Below are positions 24,955-32,103 of a DNA stretch of 64,000 nt, in pieces. A model generated the notes under the pieces. That model worked only from the letters and a program-made list of their open reading frames with translations. It was not told the origin of the DNA and ran no database searches. The translations under genes were made by a program, and so were the position numbers. Position 1 is the first letter of the stretch. Each line of letters opens with the position of its first letter. The stretch covers positions 558,001-622,000 of the forward strand of contig NZ_CP042412.1 in the NCBI RefSeq assembly GCF_007954505.1, written 5' to 3'. This DNA comes from Microbacterium sp. CBA3102. Lineage in GTDB: Bacteria > Actinomycetota > Actinomycetes > Actinomycetales > Microbacteriaceae.

Positions 24955-25340
24955 CAGGCACCGACGAAGCTCTTGGCCGCGTTGAGCACTCGTGCCATTC
25001 CCTCGTCGGTGCGATCCTCGTGGAGCACCCGAGCCGGTGAGAGATCGCCCAGCTGCGGGTTCATCCCCTGGAACCAGGTCGCGGCGACACCGTCACCCTC
25101 ACTCCGGTCGATAAGAGTCGCGACCTGGAATGCCAGCCGCAGTCGACGTTCCGTGTTCGCCGTAGGCATGCGGTCACCATCAGCCCACGAGCGCACCGCA
25201 CGTGTCTCGGTGACGTTGGCAATGTAGGCGACGAGCTTCGCGCCGAGTCGCTCACGCAGATCTGACACGATCTGCGGCACCCCTTGGCGGATCGAGTCAT
25301 TGAAAGCAGCGAGCTTGGTGGCCTCGATGGTTGCGGACAT
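24954..25340 (-). CDS. Xre/MbcA/ParS-type antitoxin
   Basis: 128 residues. The first half is a helix-turn-helix with RAVRSWADGDRMPTANTERR, and the C-terminus has the toxin-binding domain of this antitoxin family (ATWFQGMNPQLGDLSPARVL, like WLxxxNxxLxGxxPxxxL). It should cover the active site of the RES toxin and repress the operon. Intact here although the toxin gene is broken. A TATCCT -10 sits six bases before the ATG, and a perfect 8+8-base operator lies just upstream. Confidence 0.82.
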   Translation of the reverse strand: MSATIEATKLAAFNDSIRQGVPQIVSDLRERLGAKLVAYIANVTETRAVRSWADGDRMPTANTERRLRLAFQVATLIDRSEGDGVAATWFQGMNPQLGDLSPARVLHEDRTDEGMARVLNAAKSFVGA

Positions 25341-25346
25341 GACCTT

Positions 25347-25352
25347 AGGATA
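25347..25352 (-). promoter_or_regulatory. -10 box of the antitoxin gene
   Basis: TATCCT on the minus strand, 6 bases before the ATG at 25340. Confidence 0.5.
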
Positions 25353-25358
25353 CCAGCG

Positions 25359-25377
25359 ATGCCATCAAAGATGGCAT
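25359..25377. promoter_or_regulatory. Probable antitoxin operator
   Basis: ATGCCATC-AAA-GATGGCAT, a perfect inverted repeat with 8-base arms, 6 bases upstream of the TATCCT box and overlapping the -35 region. It is the likely autoregulatory site of the toxin-antitoxin operon. Confidence 0.6.
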
Positions 25378-25432
25378 ACGTGATCTCAGCTTAGATCCCA
25401 ACCAAGAAAGCTGGATAAAGCGGCGGACCGGC

Positions 25433-25489
25433 CGTCACTCGTGACACGGATCCGGCAGACGGGTGAGGCTCACGAACGCCCTCCCCGAC
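25433..25489. repeat. Direct repeat, right copy (cassette 2)
   Basis: It pairs with 24244-24300 (3 mismatches). It encodes the last 17 codons and the stop of the methyltransferase on the minus strand. Confidence 0.9.
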
Positions 25490-26118
25490 AGTGTCCACGT
25501 CTCGATGATCTGCAACCCCGTCCCGTGCACCCGATCGCGGAGTGCCGTCGCTCCGATCTCGTACCACGGGAAGGGCGAGCTCGATCGGCCGTCGATGTCG
25601 ACGACGGTCGCCTGATACCCCCGGTCCCGCGTCGGGTGCGGATCGACTTCGACGATCACACGTCCCCCCGGACCGACGATCTGCCCGCACCGGGCGAGCA
25701 GTGCGTCCGGCTCGCCCCCGATGCCGATGTTCCCGTCCAGGAGCAGCAGCGTGCCCCAGGAGCCCTCCTGCGGCAGCGGATCGAACACGGAACGCTGCAG
25801 CGCGGGCAGGCCCTGCTGCCTGGCGTGCTCGACGGCGGACATCGCGACGTCGACCCCCAGCCCGAGGTGTCCGGCCACGATCGCGGCGTGGAGTATCCGC
25901 CCCGGCCCGCATCCGACATCGAGCACGGGCCCTCGGATCCGGGCGATCACCGAGTCGTCGGCAGCGTCCGCGGCGGCGAGGAAACGACCGACCTCGACCC
26001 GATGCTCGGTTCCCTCCCCGAGTTCGATCAGGCGCAGCATCCCTCCCCCGTTGCGCAGGGCGAAGTCGTAGGGCGCATCGCCTCCGGCGCCGAAGTGCGC
26101 GGCGGTCGCGTTGCTCAT
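25435..26118 (-). CDS. Class I SAM-dependent methyltransferase
   Basis: 227 residues with the SAM-binding motif I VLDVGCGPGRILHAA near residue 70, the acidic strand GLGVDVAMSAVEHARQ, and LLLLDGNIGIGGEPDALLA at motif IV. The substrate is unknown. It overlaps the DUF2064 gene by four bases (ATGA) and is the last of three coupled minus-strand genes. Its 3' end is inside the cassette 2 repeat and may be the insertion site. Confidence 0.85.
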   Translation of the reverse strand: MSNATAAHFGAGGDAPYDFALRNGGGMLRLIELGEGTEHRVEVGRFLAAADAADDSVIARIRGPVLDVGCGPGRILHAAIVAGHLGLGVDVAMSAVEHARQQGLPALQRSVFDPLPQEGSWGTLLLLDGNIGIGGEPDALLARCGQIVGPGGRVIVEVDPHPTRDRGYQATVVDIDGRSSSPFPWYEIGATALRDRVHGTGLQIIETWTLSGRAFVSLTRLPDPCHE

Positions 26119-26816
26119 CCTCGCCCGTTCCCTTCGCCCGCGCGGCCGACGGCAGCCGTGGCCTCGAAGACATCCGAGAAGCGGGGAAGCAGGCCGGCGA
26201 GATGCCCCTGCGGAGACAGAACGGCCGCGACCTCCCGCAGCGAGGCGAGATCGTCGATGTCCGTGAGAGGAGGGGCGTCGCGCACGCGGAGCCACATCCG
26301 TACCAGGCGTCGGCGCTGATGCGCCCCGGTGTCCGACACCGACATCGGCACACCGCGGACGAGGTCCCCGCGCGAGCACGATCCCAACCGTCCGGGGCGA
26401 AGATCGTCGATCCCGAGGAGCCAGAAGCCTCCGTCGGTGGCCGGTCCGATCCAGGCGTCGACGTCTTCCGGCCAGTCATCGGCGAGTGCGCGCAGCAGCA
26501 TCGGATCCAGCTGAGGGGTGTCCATGCCGACCAGGAGCACCCTCCCGGGAACGGAGTCCAGCGCTGCGCCGATCCGCTCGTCCAGCCCGCCCGAGACCTG
26601 GGGGATGACCCGGAAGCCCGCGGGAACGGATACGTCTCCCTGCCCGCAGACGACGACCGGGAGCCCGGTCGCCCCCACTGCGTCGAGCGTGTCGGCGAGG
26701 CTCGCCTGTGCGATGTCCGCCGCCTCCTCCAGCGTGAAGGGCGGATGCAGCCGGGTCTTGACCTTTCCCGGCAGACACTCCTTCGCCATCACGATGATCG
26801 TCGTCTCGGCGTTCAT
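26115..26816 (-). CDS. DUF2064 / TIGR04282-type nucleotidyltransferase-like protein
   Basis: 233 residues of the arsenosugar-type and CofC-like glycosyl/nucleotidyltransferase family. It has the nucleotide-binding opening IIVMAKECLPGKVKTRL (residues 7-23), the acidic GMDTPQLDP, and PATDGGFWLLGID. In other actinobacteria it is seen next to a GT2 and a methyltransferase, as here. The exact reaction is unknown. Four-base overlaps on both sides tie it to the GT2 and methyltransferase genes. Confidence 0.85.
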   Translation of the reverse strand: MNAETTIIVMAKECLPGKVKTRLHPPFTLEEAADIAQASLADTLDAVGATGLPVVVCGQGDVSVPAGFRVIPQVSGGLDERIGAALDSVPGRVLLVGMDTPQLDPMLLRALADDWPEDVDAWIGPATDGGFWLLGIDDLRPGRLGSCSRGDLVRGVPMSVSDTGAHQRRRLVRMWLRVRDAPPLTDIDDLASLREVAAVLSPQGHLAGLLPRFSDVFEATAAVGRAGEGNGRG

Positions 26817-27475
26817 GCGAGCCTCCTCAAAGTGCGGTGCATATCCGACACCGCGATCAGGGTGCCCCGGACGGTTCCGGTGACCTTCGACCGGCCGGTC
26901 CGCGGGCGGTAGGAGACATCGGTCTCGCCGATGCGCAGCCCCTTCCGCCAGGCACGCAGCAGGAGTTCGAGGGGATAGCCGCTGCGCCGATCCTCCATCC
27001 CGAGGTCGAGGAGCATCTCGCGACGCCCGGCCCGGAACGGACCGAGATCGTGCATCGAGAGCCCGGTACGCCGACGCACCATCGACAGCAGCACCGTGTT
27101 CGCGAATCGCGCATGGATCGGCCACGCCCCTCGCCCACCGACACGGCGACGCCCGAACATGAGGTCGCTCTCGCCTCGATGCACGGGGCCCGCGAGCCGA
27201 TCGAGCTCGGTCAGGTCGAACGATCCGTCGGCGTCGCAGAAGGCGACGACGGGTGCCGTGGCCGCACGCAGTCCGGCATGCACAGCGGAGCCGTACCCGC
27301 GCCGTGGCTCCTGGATCACCAGCGCTCCGAGACGACGCGCGATCTCCGCCGACCCGTCGGTGGAGCCGTTGTCGACGACGATCGCCCGCGCACCGGAGGG
27401 AAGGGCAGCCAGCACCCCGGGCAGCGCCTCCGCCTCATTCAGACAGGGGAAGACGACGTCGGTGGGAAAGGCCAT
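26813..27475 (-). CDS. Glycosyltransferase family 2 (dolichyl-phosphate mannose synthase-like)
   Basis: 220 residues, cytosolic, no membrane segment. GT-A fold motifs are VVFPCLNEAEALPGVL, VVDNGSTDGSAEIARRLGA and the metal-binding DxD-like FCDADGSFDLTELDRL, followed by MFGRRR. Such enzymes move a sugar from a nucleotide to polyprenyl phosphate. First gene of the GT2-DUF2064-methyltransferase unit; TAGCGT lies six bases before the ATG. Divergent from the response regulator gene. Confidence 0.87.
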   Translation of the reverse strand: MAFPTDVVFPCLNEAEALPGVLAALPSGARAIVVDNGSTDGSAEIARRLGALVIQEPRRGYGSAVHAGLRAATAPVVAFCDADGSFDLTELDRLAGPVHRGESDLMFGRRRVGGRGAWPIHARFANTVLLSMVRRRTGLSMHDLGPFRAGRREMLLDLGMEDRRSGYPLELLLRAWRKGLRIGETDVSYRPRTGRSKVTGTVRGTLIAVSDMHRTLRRLA

Positions 27476-27481
27476 ATCGCG

Positions 27482-27487
27482 ACGCTA
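27482..27487 (-). promoter_or_regulatory. -10 box of the GT2 gene
   Basis: TAGCGT on the minus strand, 6 bases before the ATG at 27475. Confidence 0.5.
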
Positions 27488-27576
27488 GAGAAGATGTCCC
27501 CCCGGCGACATCCGTCAACTCTTACGAACCGAGGAAGGTTGCCCTCCGAGCGGGTGACGGGGAGGACCTCCGAACC

Positions 27577-27582
27577 TACGAT
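27577..27582 (+). promoter_or_regulatory. -10 box of the response regulator gene
   Basis: TACGAT, 6 bases before the ATG at 27589. It rejects the longer frame from 27253. Confidence 0.52.
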
Positions 27583-27588
27583 GAGAGC

Positions 27589-28317
27589 ATGTCCGCGCCG
27601 TCCGTTCCGCCTCCGCACCTCGCGGAACTCGCCGACCGCCGGGTGCTCGTGATCGAGGACGATGCGACGGTGAGCGAGGTCGTGCAGGCGTATCTGCGCG
27701 CCGCGGGGTACCTCGTCGATCACGCCACCGACAGCTTCACCGGTCTGGCATCGGCCGCGGCGAGCGCTCCCGACCTGATCGTTCTCGACCGGATGCTCCC
27801 CGGAATCGACGGCGCCGAGGTGTGCCGGCGGATCCGGGCCGCCTCGGACGTCCCGATCATCATGCTCACGGCCCTCGGCTCGGAGGAGGACCGCATCGAC
27901 GGCCTGGAAGCCGGTGCCGATGACTACGTGGTCAAGCCCTTCTCTCCCCGGGAACTGGTCCTCCGCGTGAACTCGGTGCTGCGCCGGAGCCTTCCCGAAT
28001 TCGCGCGGGAGGCTCCGTTCGACCTCGGCCCCTTCCACCTCGATCCCTCGGCCAGGATCGTCACTCGGGACGGCGTGCCGCTCGAGCTGTCGGTGCGCGA
28101 GTTCGAACTGTTCGCGTTCTTCCTCAAGCACCCGCGGCAGACGTTCGATCGGCCCACGCTGCTGCGTCGGGTCTGGGGATGGGAGATCGGAGACCTCTCG
28201 ACGGTCACGGTCACCACCCGGCGACTTCGGGAGAAGATCGAAGACGACCCCGGATCCCCCACGGTTCTCGTGACGGTGTGGGGCGTGGGGTACCGCCTCG
28301 AATGGGAGGACCGCTGA
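27589..28317 (+). CDS. OmpR/PhoB-type response regulator
   Basis: 242 residues. Receiver domain at residues 17-130: acidic pair VLVIEDD, phosphorylated Asp in IVLDRMLPGIDG, Thr in IIMLTALGSEED and Lys in DYVVKPFSPREL. A C-terminal winged helix follows (VREFELFAFFLKHPRQTF, WGVGYRLEWED). It overlaps the kinase start as TGATG, so kinase and regulator are coupled. Its position next to the GT2/molybdoenzyme genes suggests it controls them (inference). Confidence 0.93.
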   Translation: MSAPSVPPPHLAELADRRVLVIEDDATVSEVVQAYLRAAGYLVDHATDSFTGLASAAASAPDLIVLDRMLPGIDGAEVCRRIRAASDVPIIMLTALGSEEDRIDGLEAGADDYVVKPFSPRELVLRVNSVLRRSLPEFAREAPFDLGPFHLDPSARIVTRDGVPLELSVREFELFAFFLKHPRQTFDRPTLLRRVWGWEIGDLSTVTVTTRRLREKIEDDPGSPTVLVTVWGVGYRLEWEDR

Positions 28318-29453
28318 TGCCGTTCGCCGATGTCGTCACGATCGCAGCCATCGCTCTCGGATGGGCTCTCCTCGTCGGAGGGGCCGGCCTGCTCGCGCTG
28401 TGGCTGCTGCGCCGGCGCTCACTGATGCTGCAGCTGTGCATCGTGATCCTCGCCGTGGTGCTGTCCTTCGCCGCCGGGGTGCTCGCGGTCGCCGAGGCGA
28501 TGTACATCTCTCCCCACGACCTTCTCGTCGTGGTCGTGGTGACCGCCATCTCCGCCGTCGTCGCGGTCGCCGTCGCCGTGCTGCTCGCGGCCCGGCTCGT
28601 CCGCGACGCCCGCTCGCTGCAGAGGCTCACACATTCGATCGGTGAGGGCGAACTGCTCGAGGACACGGGCGCCCTCCCCGTGAACACGGAGTTCGCCCGC
28701 GTGGCCGCCGAACTCGTCTCGACCAGTGAACGACTCGCGGCGGCACGCGAGGAGGTGCAGCTCCTCGATCGTTCGCGGCGCGAGCTGATCGCGTGGATCT
28801 CGCACGACCTGCGCAGTCCTCTCGCCGGGCTGCGGGCGATGACGGAAGCACTGGATGACGGCCTCGCCGAGGACCCTGCCCGCTTCCATCGTCAGATGCG
28901 CCGCCAGGTCGACCACATGAGCGACCTCGTCGACAACCTGTTCGAGGTCTCGAAGATCTCGTCCGGCACCCTGACCCTCCGTCTCGAACCGATGTCCCTG
29001 CACGATCTGGTCAGTGACGCGGTCGCCGAGCTGGCGCCGGTCGCCCGGGCGAAGGACGTGGCACTCGTCGAGCTGACCAGCCCGGATCACACCGTCGTCG
29101 GTGACGCGCGCGAGCTCGCCCGCGTGATGACCAATCTGCTCGCCAACGCGATCGAGCACACACCGGCCGGAGGGACGATCCGCATCAGGACCAGCCGCGA
29201 AGACGACGCGATGGTGCTCTCGGTTCAGGACACCGGCTCGGGCATCGCCCACGAGAACCTGACGAGCGTCTTCGAACCGGGGTGGCGGGGCACCGACGCG
29301 CGAACGCCCGGCACGAGCGTCCACGGCACGAGCGGTGCCGGTCTCGGGCTCGCGATCGCGCGCGGCATCGTCGAGGCGCACAACGGGGTGATCAGCGCGC
29401 ACAACGCCGACGGAGGGTCGCGGTTCGACATCCGCTTGCCCGTGGGCGCCTGA
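28317..29453 (+). CDS. Sensor histidine kinase
   Basis: 378 residues. Two or three N-terminal membrane helices (residues 5-90), a HAMP-like linker near 90-140, HisKA with the phospho-acceptor in ELIAWISHDLRSPLAGLRAM (His near 165), then the HATPase domain: N-box LLANAIEHTPAGG, DTGSGIA and GAGLGLAIARGIVEAHNG. There is almost no extracytoplasmic loop, so it probably senses a signal in or near the membrane. Partner of the regulator immediately upstream. Confidence 0.92.
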   Translation: MPFADVVTIAAIALGWALLVGGAGLLALWLLRRRSLMLQLCIVILAVVLSFAAGVLAVAEAMYISPHDLLVVVVVTAISAVVAVAVAVLLAARLVRDARSLQRLTHSIGEGELLEDTGALPVNTEFARVAAELVSTSERLAAAREEVQLLDRSRRELIAWISHDLRSPLAGLRAMTEALDDGLAEDPARFHRQMRRQVDHMSDLVDNLFEVSKISSGTLTLRLEPMSLHDLVSDAVAELAPVARAKDVALVELTSPDHTVVGDARELARVMTNLLANAIEHTPAGGTIRIRTSREDDAMVLSVQDTGSGIAHENLTSVFEPGWRGTDARTPGTSVHGTSGAGLGLAIARGIVEAHNGVISAHNADGGSRFDIRLPVGA

Positions 29454-29482
29454 GTCGGGCGGACGAGGTCCGTGCCAGGTCA

Positions 29483-29488
29483 TAGGCT
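29483..29488 (+). promoter_or_regulatory. -10 box of the MATE gene
   Basis: TAGGCT, 6 bases before the ATG at 29495. Confidence 0.5.
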
Positions 29489-29494
29489 CGGAGG

Positions 29495-30817
29495 ATGACC
29501 GCGCGCACCTCCCTCAACCGAGAGATCCTGCGCCTGGCCGTTCCTGCTCTCGGCGCGCTGGTCGCGGAGCCGGCCTTCCTGATCGTCGACGCCGCGCTGG
29601 TCGGACATCTCGGCACGACTCCGCTCGCCGGGCTCGGCATCGCCGCGGCCGTGCTGCAGACGATCGTCGGACTCATGGTCTTCCTGGCCTACTCGACCAC
29701 GCCGGCGGTGGCGCGTCGCTTCGGCGCAGGTCAGCCGGGTGAGGCCGTGTCGGTCGGCATCAACGGGATGTGGCTCGCCCTCGGACTGGGAGCCGTCCTC
29801 GCGGTGATCGGCGCCGTCTCCTCGCCCTGGCTCGTATCGCTCTTCGGCGCGAGCGAGGCCGTCGCCGCACAGGCCAACGAATACCTCGTGATCTCGATGT
29901 GGGGTCTCCCCGCGATGCTGATCGTGTTCGCGGCGACCGGGTTGCTCCGGGGCATGCAGGACACCATGACGCCGCTCTGGATCGCAGGGCTCGGCTTCGG
30001 CGCGAACGCCCTGCTGAACTGGCTGTTCATCTACGGACTCGGCTGGGGCATCGCGGGCTCGGCCGCCGGAACCGTGACCGCGCAGTGGGGGATGGTGGCC
30101 GCCTACGCCCTGGTGGTCCGCCACCTGGCCACGCGCCACAGCGCCTCGCTCCGCGCGCAGCGCGCCGGCATCCGCAGCACGGCCACGTCGGGCGGCTGGT
30201 TGTTCCTGCGCACTGTGAGCCTGCGTGTCGCGCTGCTCGCGACGGTGGGGATCGCGACCGGGATCGGGACCGATGAACTGGCCGGGTGGCAGATCGTGTT
30301 CACGATCTTCTCGGCTGCGGCCTTCGCTCTCGACGCACTCGCGATCGCCGCGCAGGCGTTGATCGGCAAGGAACTCGGTGCCGGCGACGAGCGACAGGTG
30401 CACCGGGTGCTGGCACGGACGGTGGCGTGGGGTGCGTGGTTCGGCGTGATCGTCGGCGGGCTGATCGCCGCCCTCTCCGGGGTGCTCGGCATCGTGTTCA
30501 CCGGCGACGCCGAGGTCGCCGCTCTCGTGCAGCCGGCGCTGCTCGTGCTCGCCGTCGCCCAGCCCATCGCAGGAGTCGTCTTCGTGCTCGACGGGGTGCT
30601 CATGGGCGCGAACGATGCGCGGTACCTCGCGATCGCCGGTGGCGTGAACCTCGTGCCGTTCCTGCCGGCACTGTGGATCATCTCCGCGGTCGGCGTCGAC
30701 GGATCCGCGGGCCTCGTCTGGCTGGCCGTGGCTTTCTTCGGCGTCTATCTGCTCGCCCGGCTCGGCACCCTCGGCTGGCGCGTGCGCTCAGGGCGCTGGC
30801 TCACCGCGTCGGCGTGA
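29495..30817 (+). CDS. MATE family efflux transporter (DinF-like)
   Basis: 440 residues with 12 membrane helices in two similar halves. The N-terminal EILRLAVPALGALVAEPAFL and LVGHLGTTPLAGLGIAAAVL match the DinF branch of MATE exporters, which expel cationic or oxidised compounds in exchange for protons or sodium. Similar motifs recur in the second half (WQIVFTIFSAAAFALDALAI). The substrate is unknown. Monocistronic. The 136 bases to the next gene show nothing recognisable. Confidence 0.9.
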   Translation: MTARTSLNREILRLAVPALGALVAEPAFLIVDAALVGHLGTTPLAGLGIAAAVLQTIVGLMVFLAYSTTPAVARRFGAGQPGEAVSVGINGMWLALGLGAVLAVIGAVSSPWLVSLFGASEAVAAQANEYLVISMWGLPAMLIVFAATGLLRGMQDTMTPLWIAGLGFGANALLNWLFIYGLGWGIAGSAAGTVTAQWGMVAAYALVVRHLATRHSASLRAQRAGIRSTATSGGWLFLRTVSLRVALLATVGIATGIGTDELAGWQIVFTIFSAAAFALDALAIAAQALIGKELGAGDERQVHRVLARTVAWGAWFGVIVGGLIAALSGVLGIVFTGDAEVAALVQPALLVLAVAQPIAGVVFVLDGVLMGANDARYLAIAGGVNLVPFLPALWIISAVGVDGSAGLVWLAVAFFGVYLLARLGTLGWRVRSGRWLTASA

Positions 30818-30941
30818 TCCCGGATGCCGGTTCCGCGGCTGAGCTGACTGCACAGACTGCCGCGAGAACGACTTCTCCACAATCGCTGAGTTCCCCGGAA
30901 TACTAGGCCTCCGTTCCCTGGCGCCTCGACGATCATCGAGG

Positions 30942-30947
30942 AACAAT
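30942..30947 (+). promoter_or_regulatory. -10 box of the coiled-coil protein gene
   Basis: AACAAT, 6 bases before the ATG at 30954. Confidence 0.35.
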
Positions 30948-30953
30948 GAAGGG

Positions 30954-31307
30954 ATGTTGGGGATGACGGAACCACAGGTCTGGACACTGATCGGTGTCTT
31001 CGCCGCAGCCATGTTCGGAACGCTCACGCTCATGTCGACGATGTTCCTGCGAACGATGCAGAACGGCTTCGACGGCGTGCGCACCGAGCTGAAGAACGAG
31101 TTCGCCAGCGTGCGCACGGAGTTCAGGAACGAGTTCGCCAGCGTCCGGACCGAATTCAGGAACGAGTTCGCCAGCGTGCGCACCGAGTCGGGCACCGAGT
31201 TCAGCGGCGTGCGCACCGAGATCCGGGCCATCCACGAGCGCATCGATCACCTCGACCGGGACGTCAGCGCGATCTATCGCCACATCTTCGGCATCGACCG
31301 CGGCTGA
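30954..31307 (+). CDS. Membrane-anchored 11-residue-repeat coiled-coil protein A
   Basis: 117 residues. One membrane helix (about residues 9-32, VWTLIGVFAAAMFGTLTLM), then five 11-residue repeats around VRTEFRNEFAS, and a charged end IDHLDRDVSAIYRHIFGIDRG. An 11-residue period gives a near-straight, slightly right-handed coiled coil, so the protein probably forms a helical bundle projecting from the membrane into the cytoplasm. Function unknown. A second protein of the same plan is at 48427. Confidence 0.75.
   Translation: MLGMTEPQVWTLIGVFAAAMFGTLTLMSTMFLRTMQNGFDGVRTELKNEFASVRTEFRNEFASVRTEFRNEFASVRTESGTEFSGVRTEIRAIHERIDHLDRDVSAIYRHIFGIDRG
31077..31241 (+). repeat. Five 33-base in-frame repeats
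   Basis: Units begin at 31077, 31110, 31143, 31176 and 31209 (GTGCGCAC or variants). The middle units are nearly identical, the outer ones drift. They code for the 11-residue repeats of protein A. Confidence 0.85.
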
Positions 31308-31337
31308 CGACTGCTCGACGGTCGTCGTCGCGACGGC

Positions 31338-32015
31338 TCAGCCGGCGTAACGGCGGCACCACTCGTACATGATCACGGCCGCCGCAGCGCTGGCGTTGAT
31401 CGAACGCGTCGAGCCGTACTGGGTGATCTCGATGTGCGCGGAGGCCGCGGCGAGCGCTTCGCTGGACAATCCCGGCCCCTCCTGACCGAAGAGCAGGACG
31501 CAGCGGAGCGGGAGATCTGCCTTGTCGACGGGGACGGCACCGTCGACGTTGTCGACCGCGATGATCGGAAGCCCTTCGGCCGCAGCCCACGCCGCGAAGG
31601 TCTCGACGTCTTCGTGGTGCACGACGTGCTGGTAGCGATCGGTCACCATCGCCCCGCGCTTGTTCCACCGTCGGCGACCGATGATGTGCACAGTGTCGGC
31701 GAGGAAGGCGTTGGCGCTGCGCACGATCGACCCGATGTTCATATCGTGCTGCCAGTTCTCGATGGCGACGTGGAACGGATGCCGCTGGGTGTCGAGGTCG
31801 GTCACGATCGCCTCCATCCGCCAGTAGCGGTAGCGGTCGATCACGTTGCGGGTGTCGCCCTCCGCCAAGAGGACGGGGTCGTACTGCTCCCCCTCGGGCC
31901 AGGCCTCCGCACCGCCCGGCCAGGGCCCGACGCCGTAGCCGGGTTGGCCGATGGAGCCCGTCGCCGCGGCCGCCGAAAGGTCCGGTGTCGTGCGGTCCGC
32001 CGAGGCATCATCCAT
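31338..32015 (-). CDS. TrmH/SpoU family RNA 2'-O-methyltransferase
   Basis: 225 residues, SPOUT knot methyltransferase acting on tRNA or rRNA ribose. The three family motifs are present: NIGSIVRSANAF (motif 1, catalytic Arg), LLFGQEGPGLS (motif 2) and ITQYGSTRSINASAAAAV (motif 3, forming the SAM-binding knot). A 60-residue N-terminal region with proline-rich PGYGVGPWPGG precedes the domain. The target nucleotide is unknown. TAGCCT sits six bases before the ATG. Confidence 0.9.
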   Translation of the reverse strand: MDDASADRTTPDLSAAAATGSIGQPGYGVGPWPGGAEAWPEGEQYDPVLLAEGDTRNVIDRYRYWRMEAIVTDLDTQRHPFHVAIENWQHDMNIGSIVRSANAFLADTVHIIGRRRWNKRGAMVTDRYQHVVHHEDVETFAAWAAAEGLPIIAVDNVDGAVPVDKADLPLRCVLLFGQEGPGLSSEALAAASAHIEITQYGSTRSINASAAAAVIMYEWCRRYAG

Positions 32016-32021
32016 CCCGCC

Positions 32022-32027
32022 AGGCTA
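32022..32027 (-). promoter_or_regulatory. -10 box of the TrmH gene
   Basis: TAGCCT on the minus strand, 6 bases before the ATG at 32015. Confidence 0.5.
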
Positions 32028-32059
32028 TCGCCGCCTCTGCGGAGCCGGCACCGAGGACT

Positions 32060-32075
32060 TTTAGGCGTACCGAAA
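32060..32075. promoter_or_regulatory. Probable MntR box 1
   Basis: TTTAGG-CGTA-CCGAAA, a DtxR/MntR-type palindrome (one mismatch) just upstream of the mntH -10. Confidence 0.6.
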
Positions 32076-32082
32076 AATACGC

Positions 32083-32088
32083 TACGGT
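32083..32088 (+). promoter_or_regulatory. -10 box of mntH
   Basis: TACGGT, 6 bases before the GTG at 32095, between the two MntR boxes. Confidence 0.5.
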
Positions 32089-32103
32089 TTCGGTGTGCCT
32101 AAA
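32088..32103. promoter_or_regulatory. Probable MntR box 2
   Basis: TTTCGG-TGTG-CCTAAA, the mirror image of box 1, overlapping the transcription start and the GTG of mntH. Binding here would block polymerase directly. Confidence 0.6.

Larger units (their letters stand above)
24244..25489. mobile_element. Putative integrated cassette 2 (toxin-antitoxin), bounded by direct repeats
   Basis: About 1.13 kb between the two 57-base copies, holding only a RES toxin remnant and its antitoxin. Without it, the small membrane protein gene and the methyltransferase gene would be convergent neighbours sharing one copy of the repeat. No recombinase gene is inside. The call is inferred from the flanking repeats and the foreign nature of the cargo. 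Confidence 0.55.
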
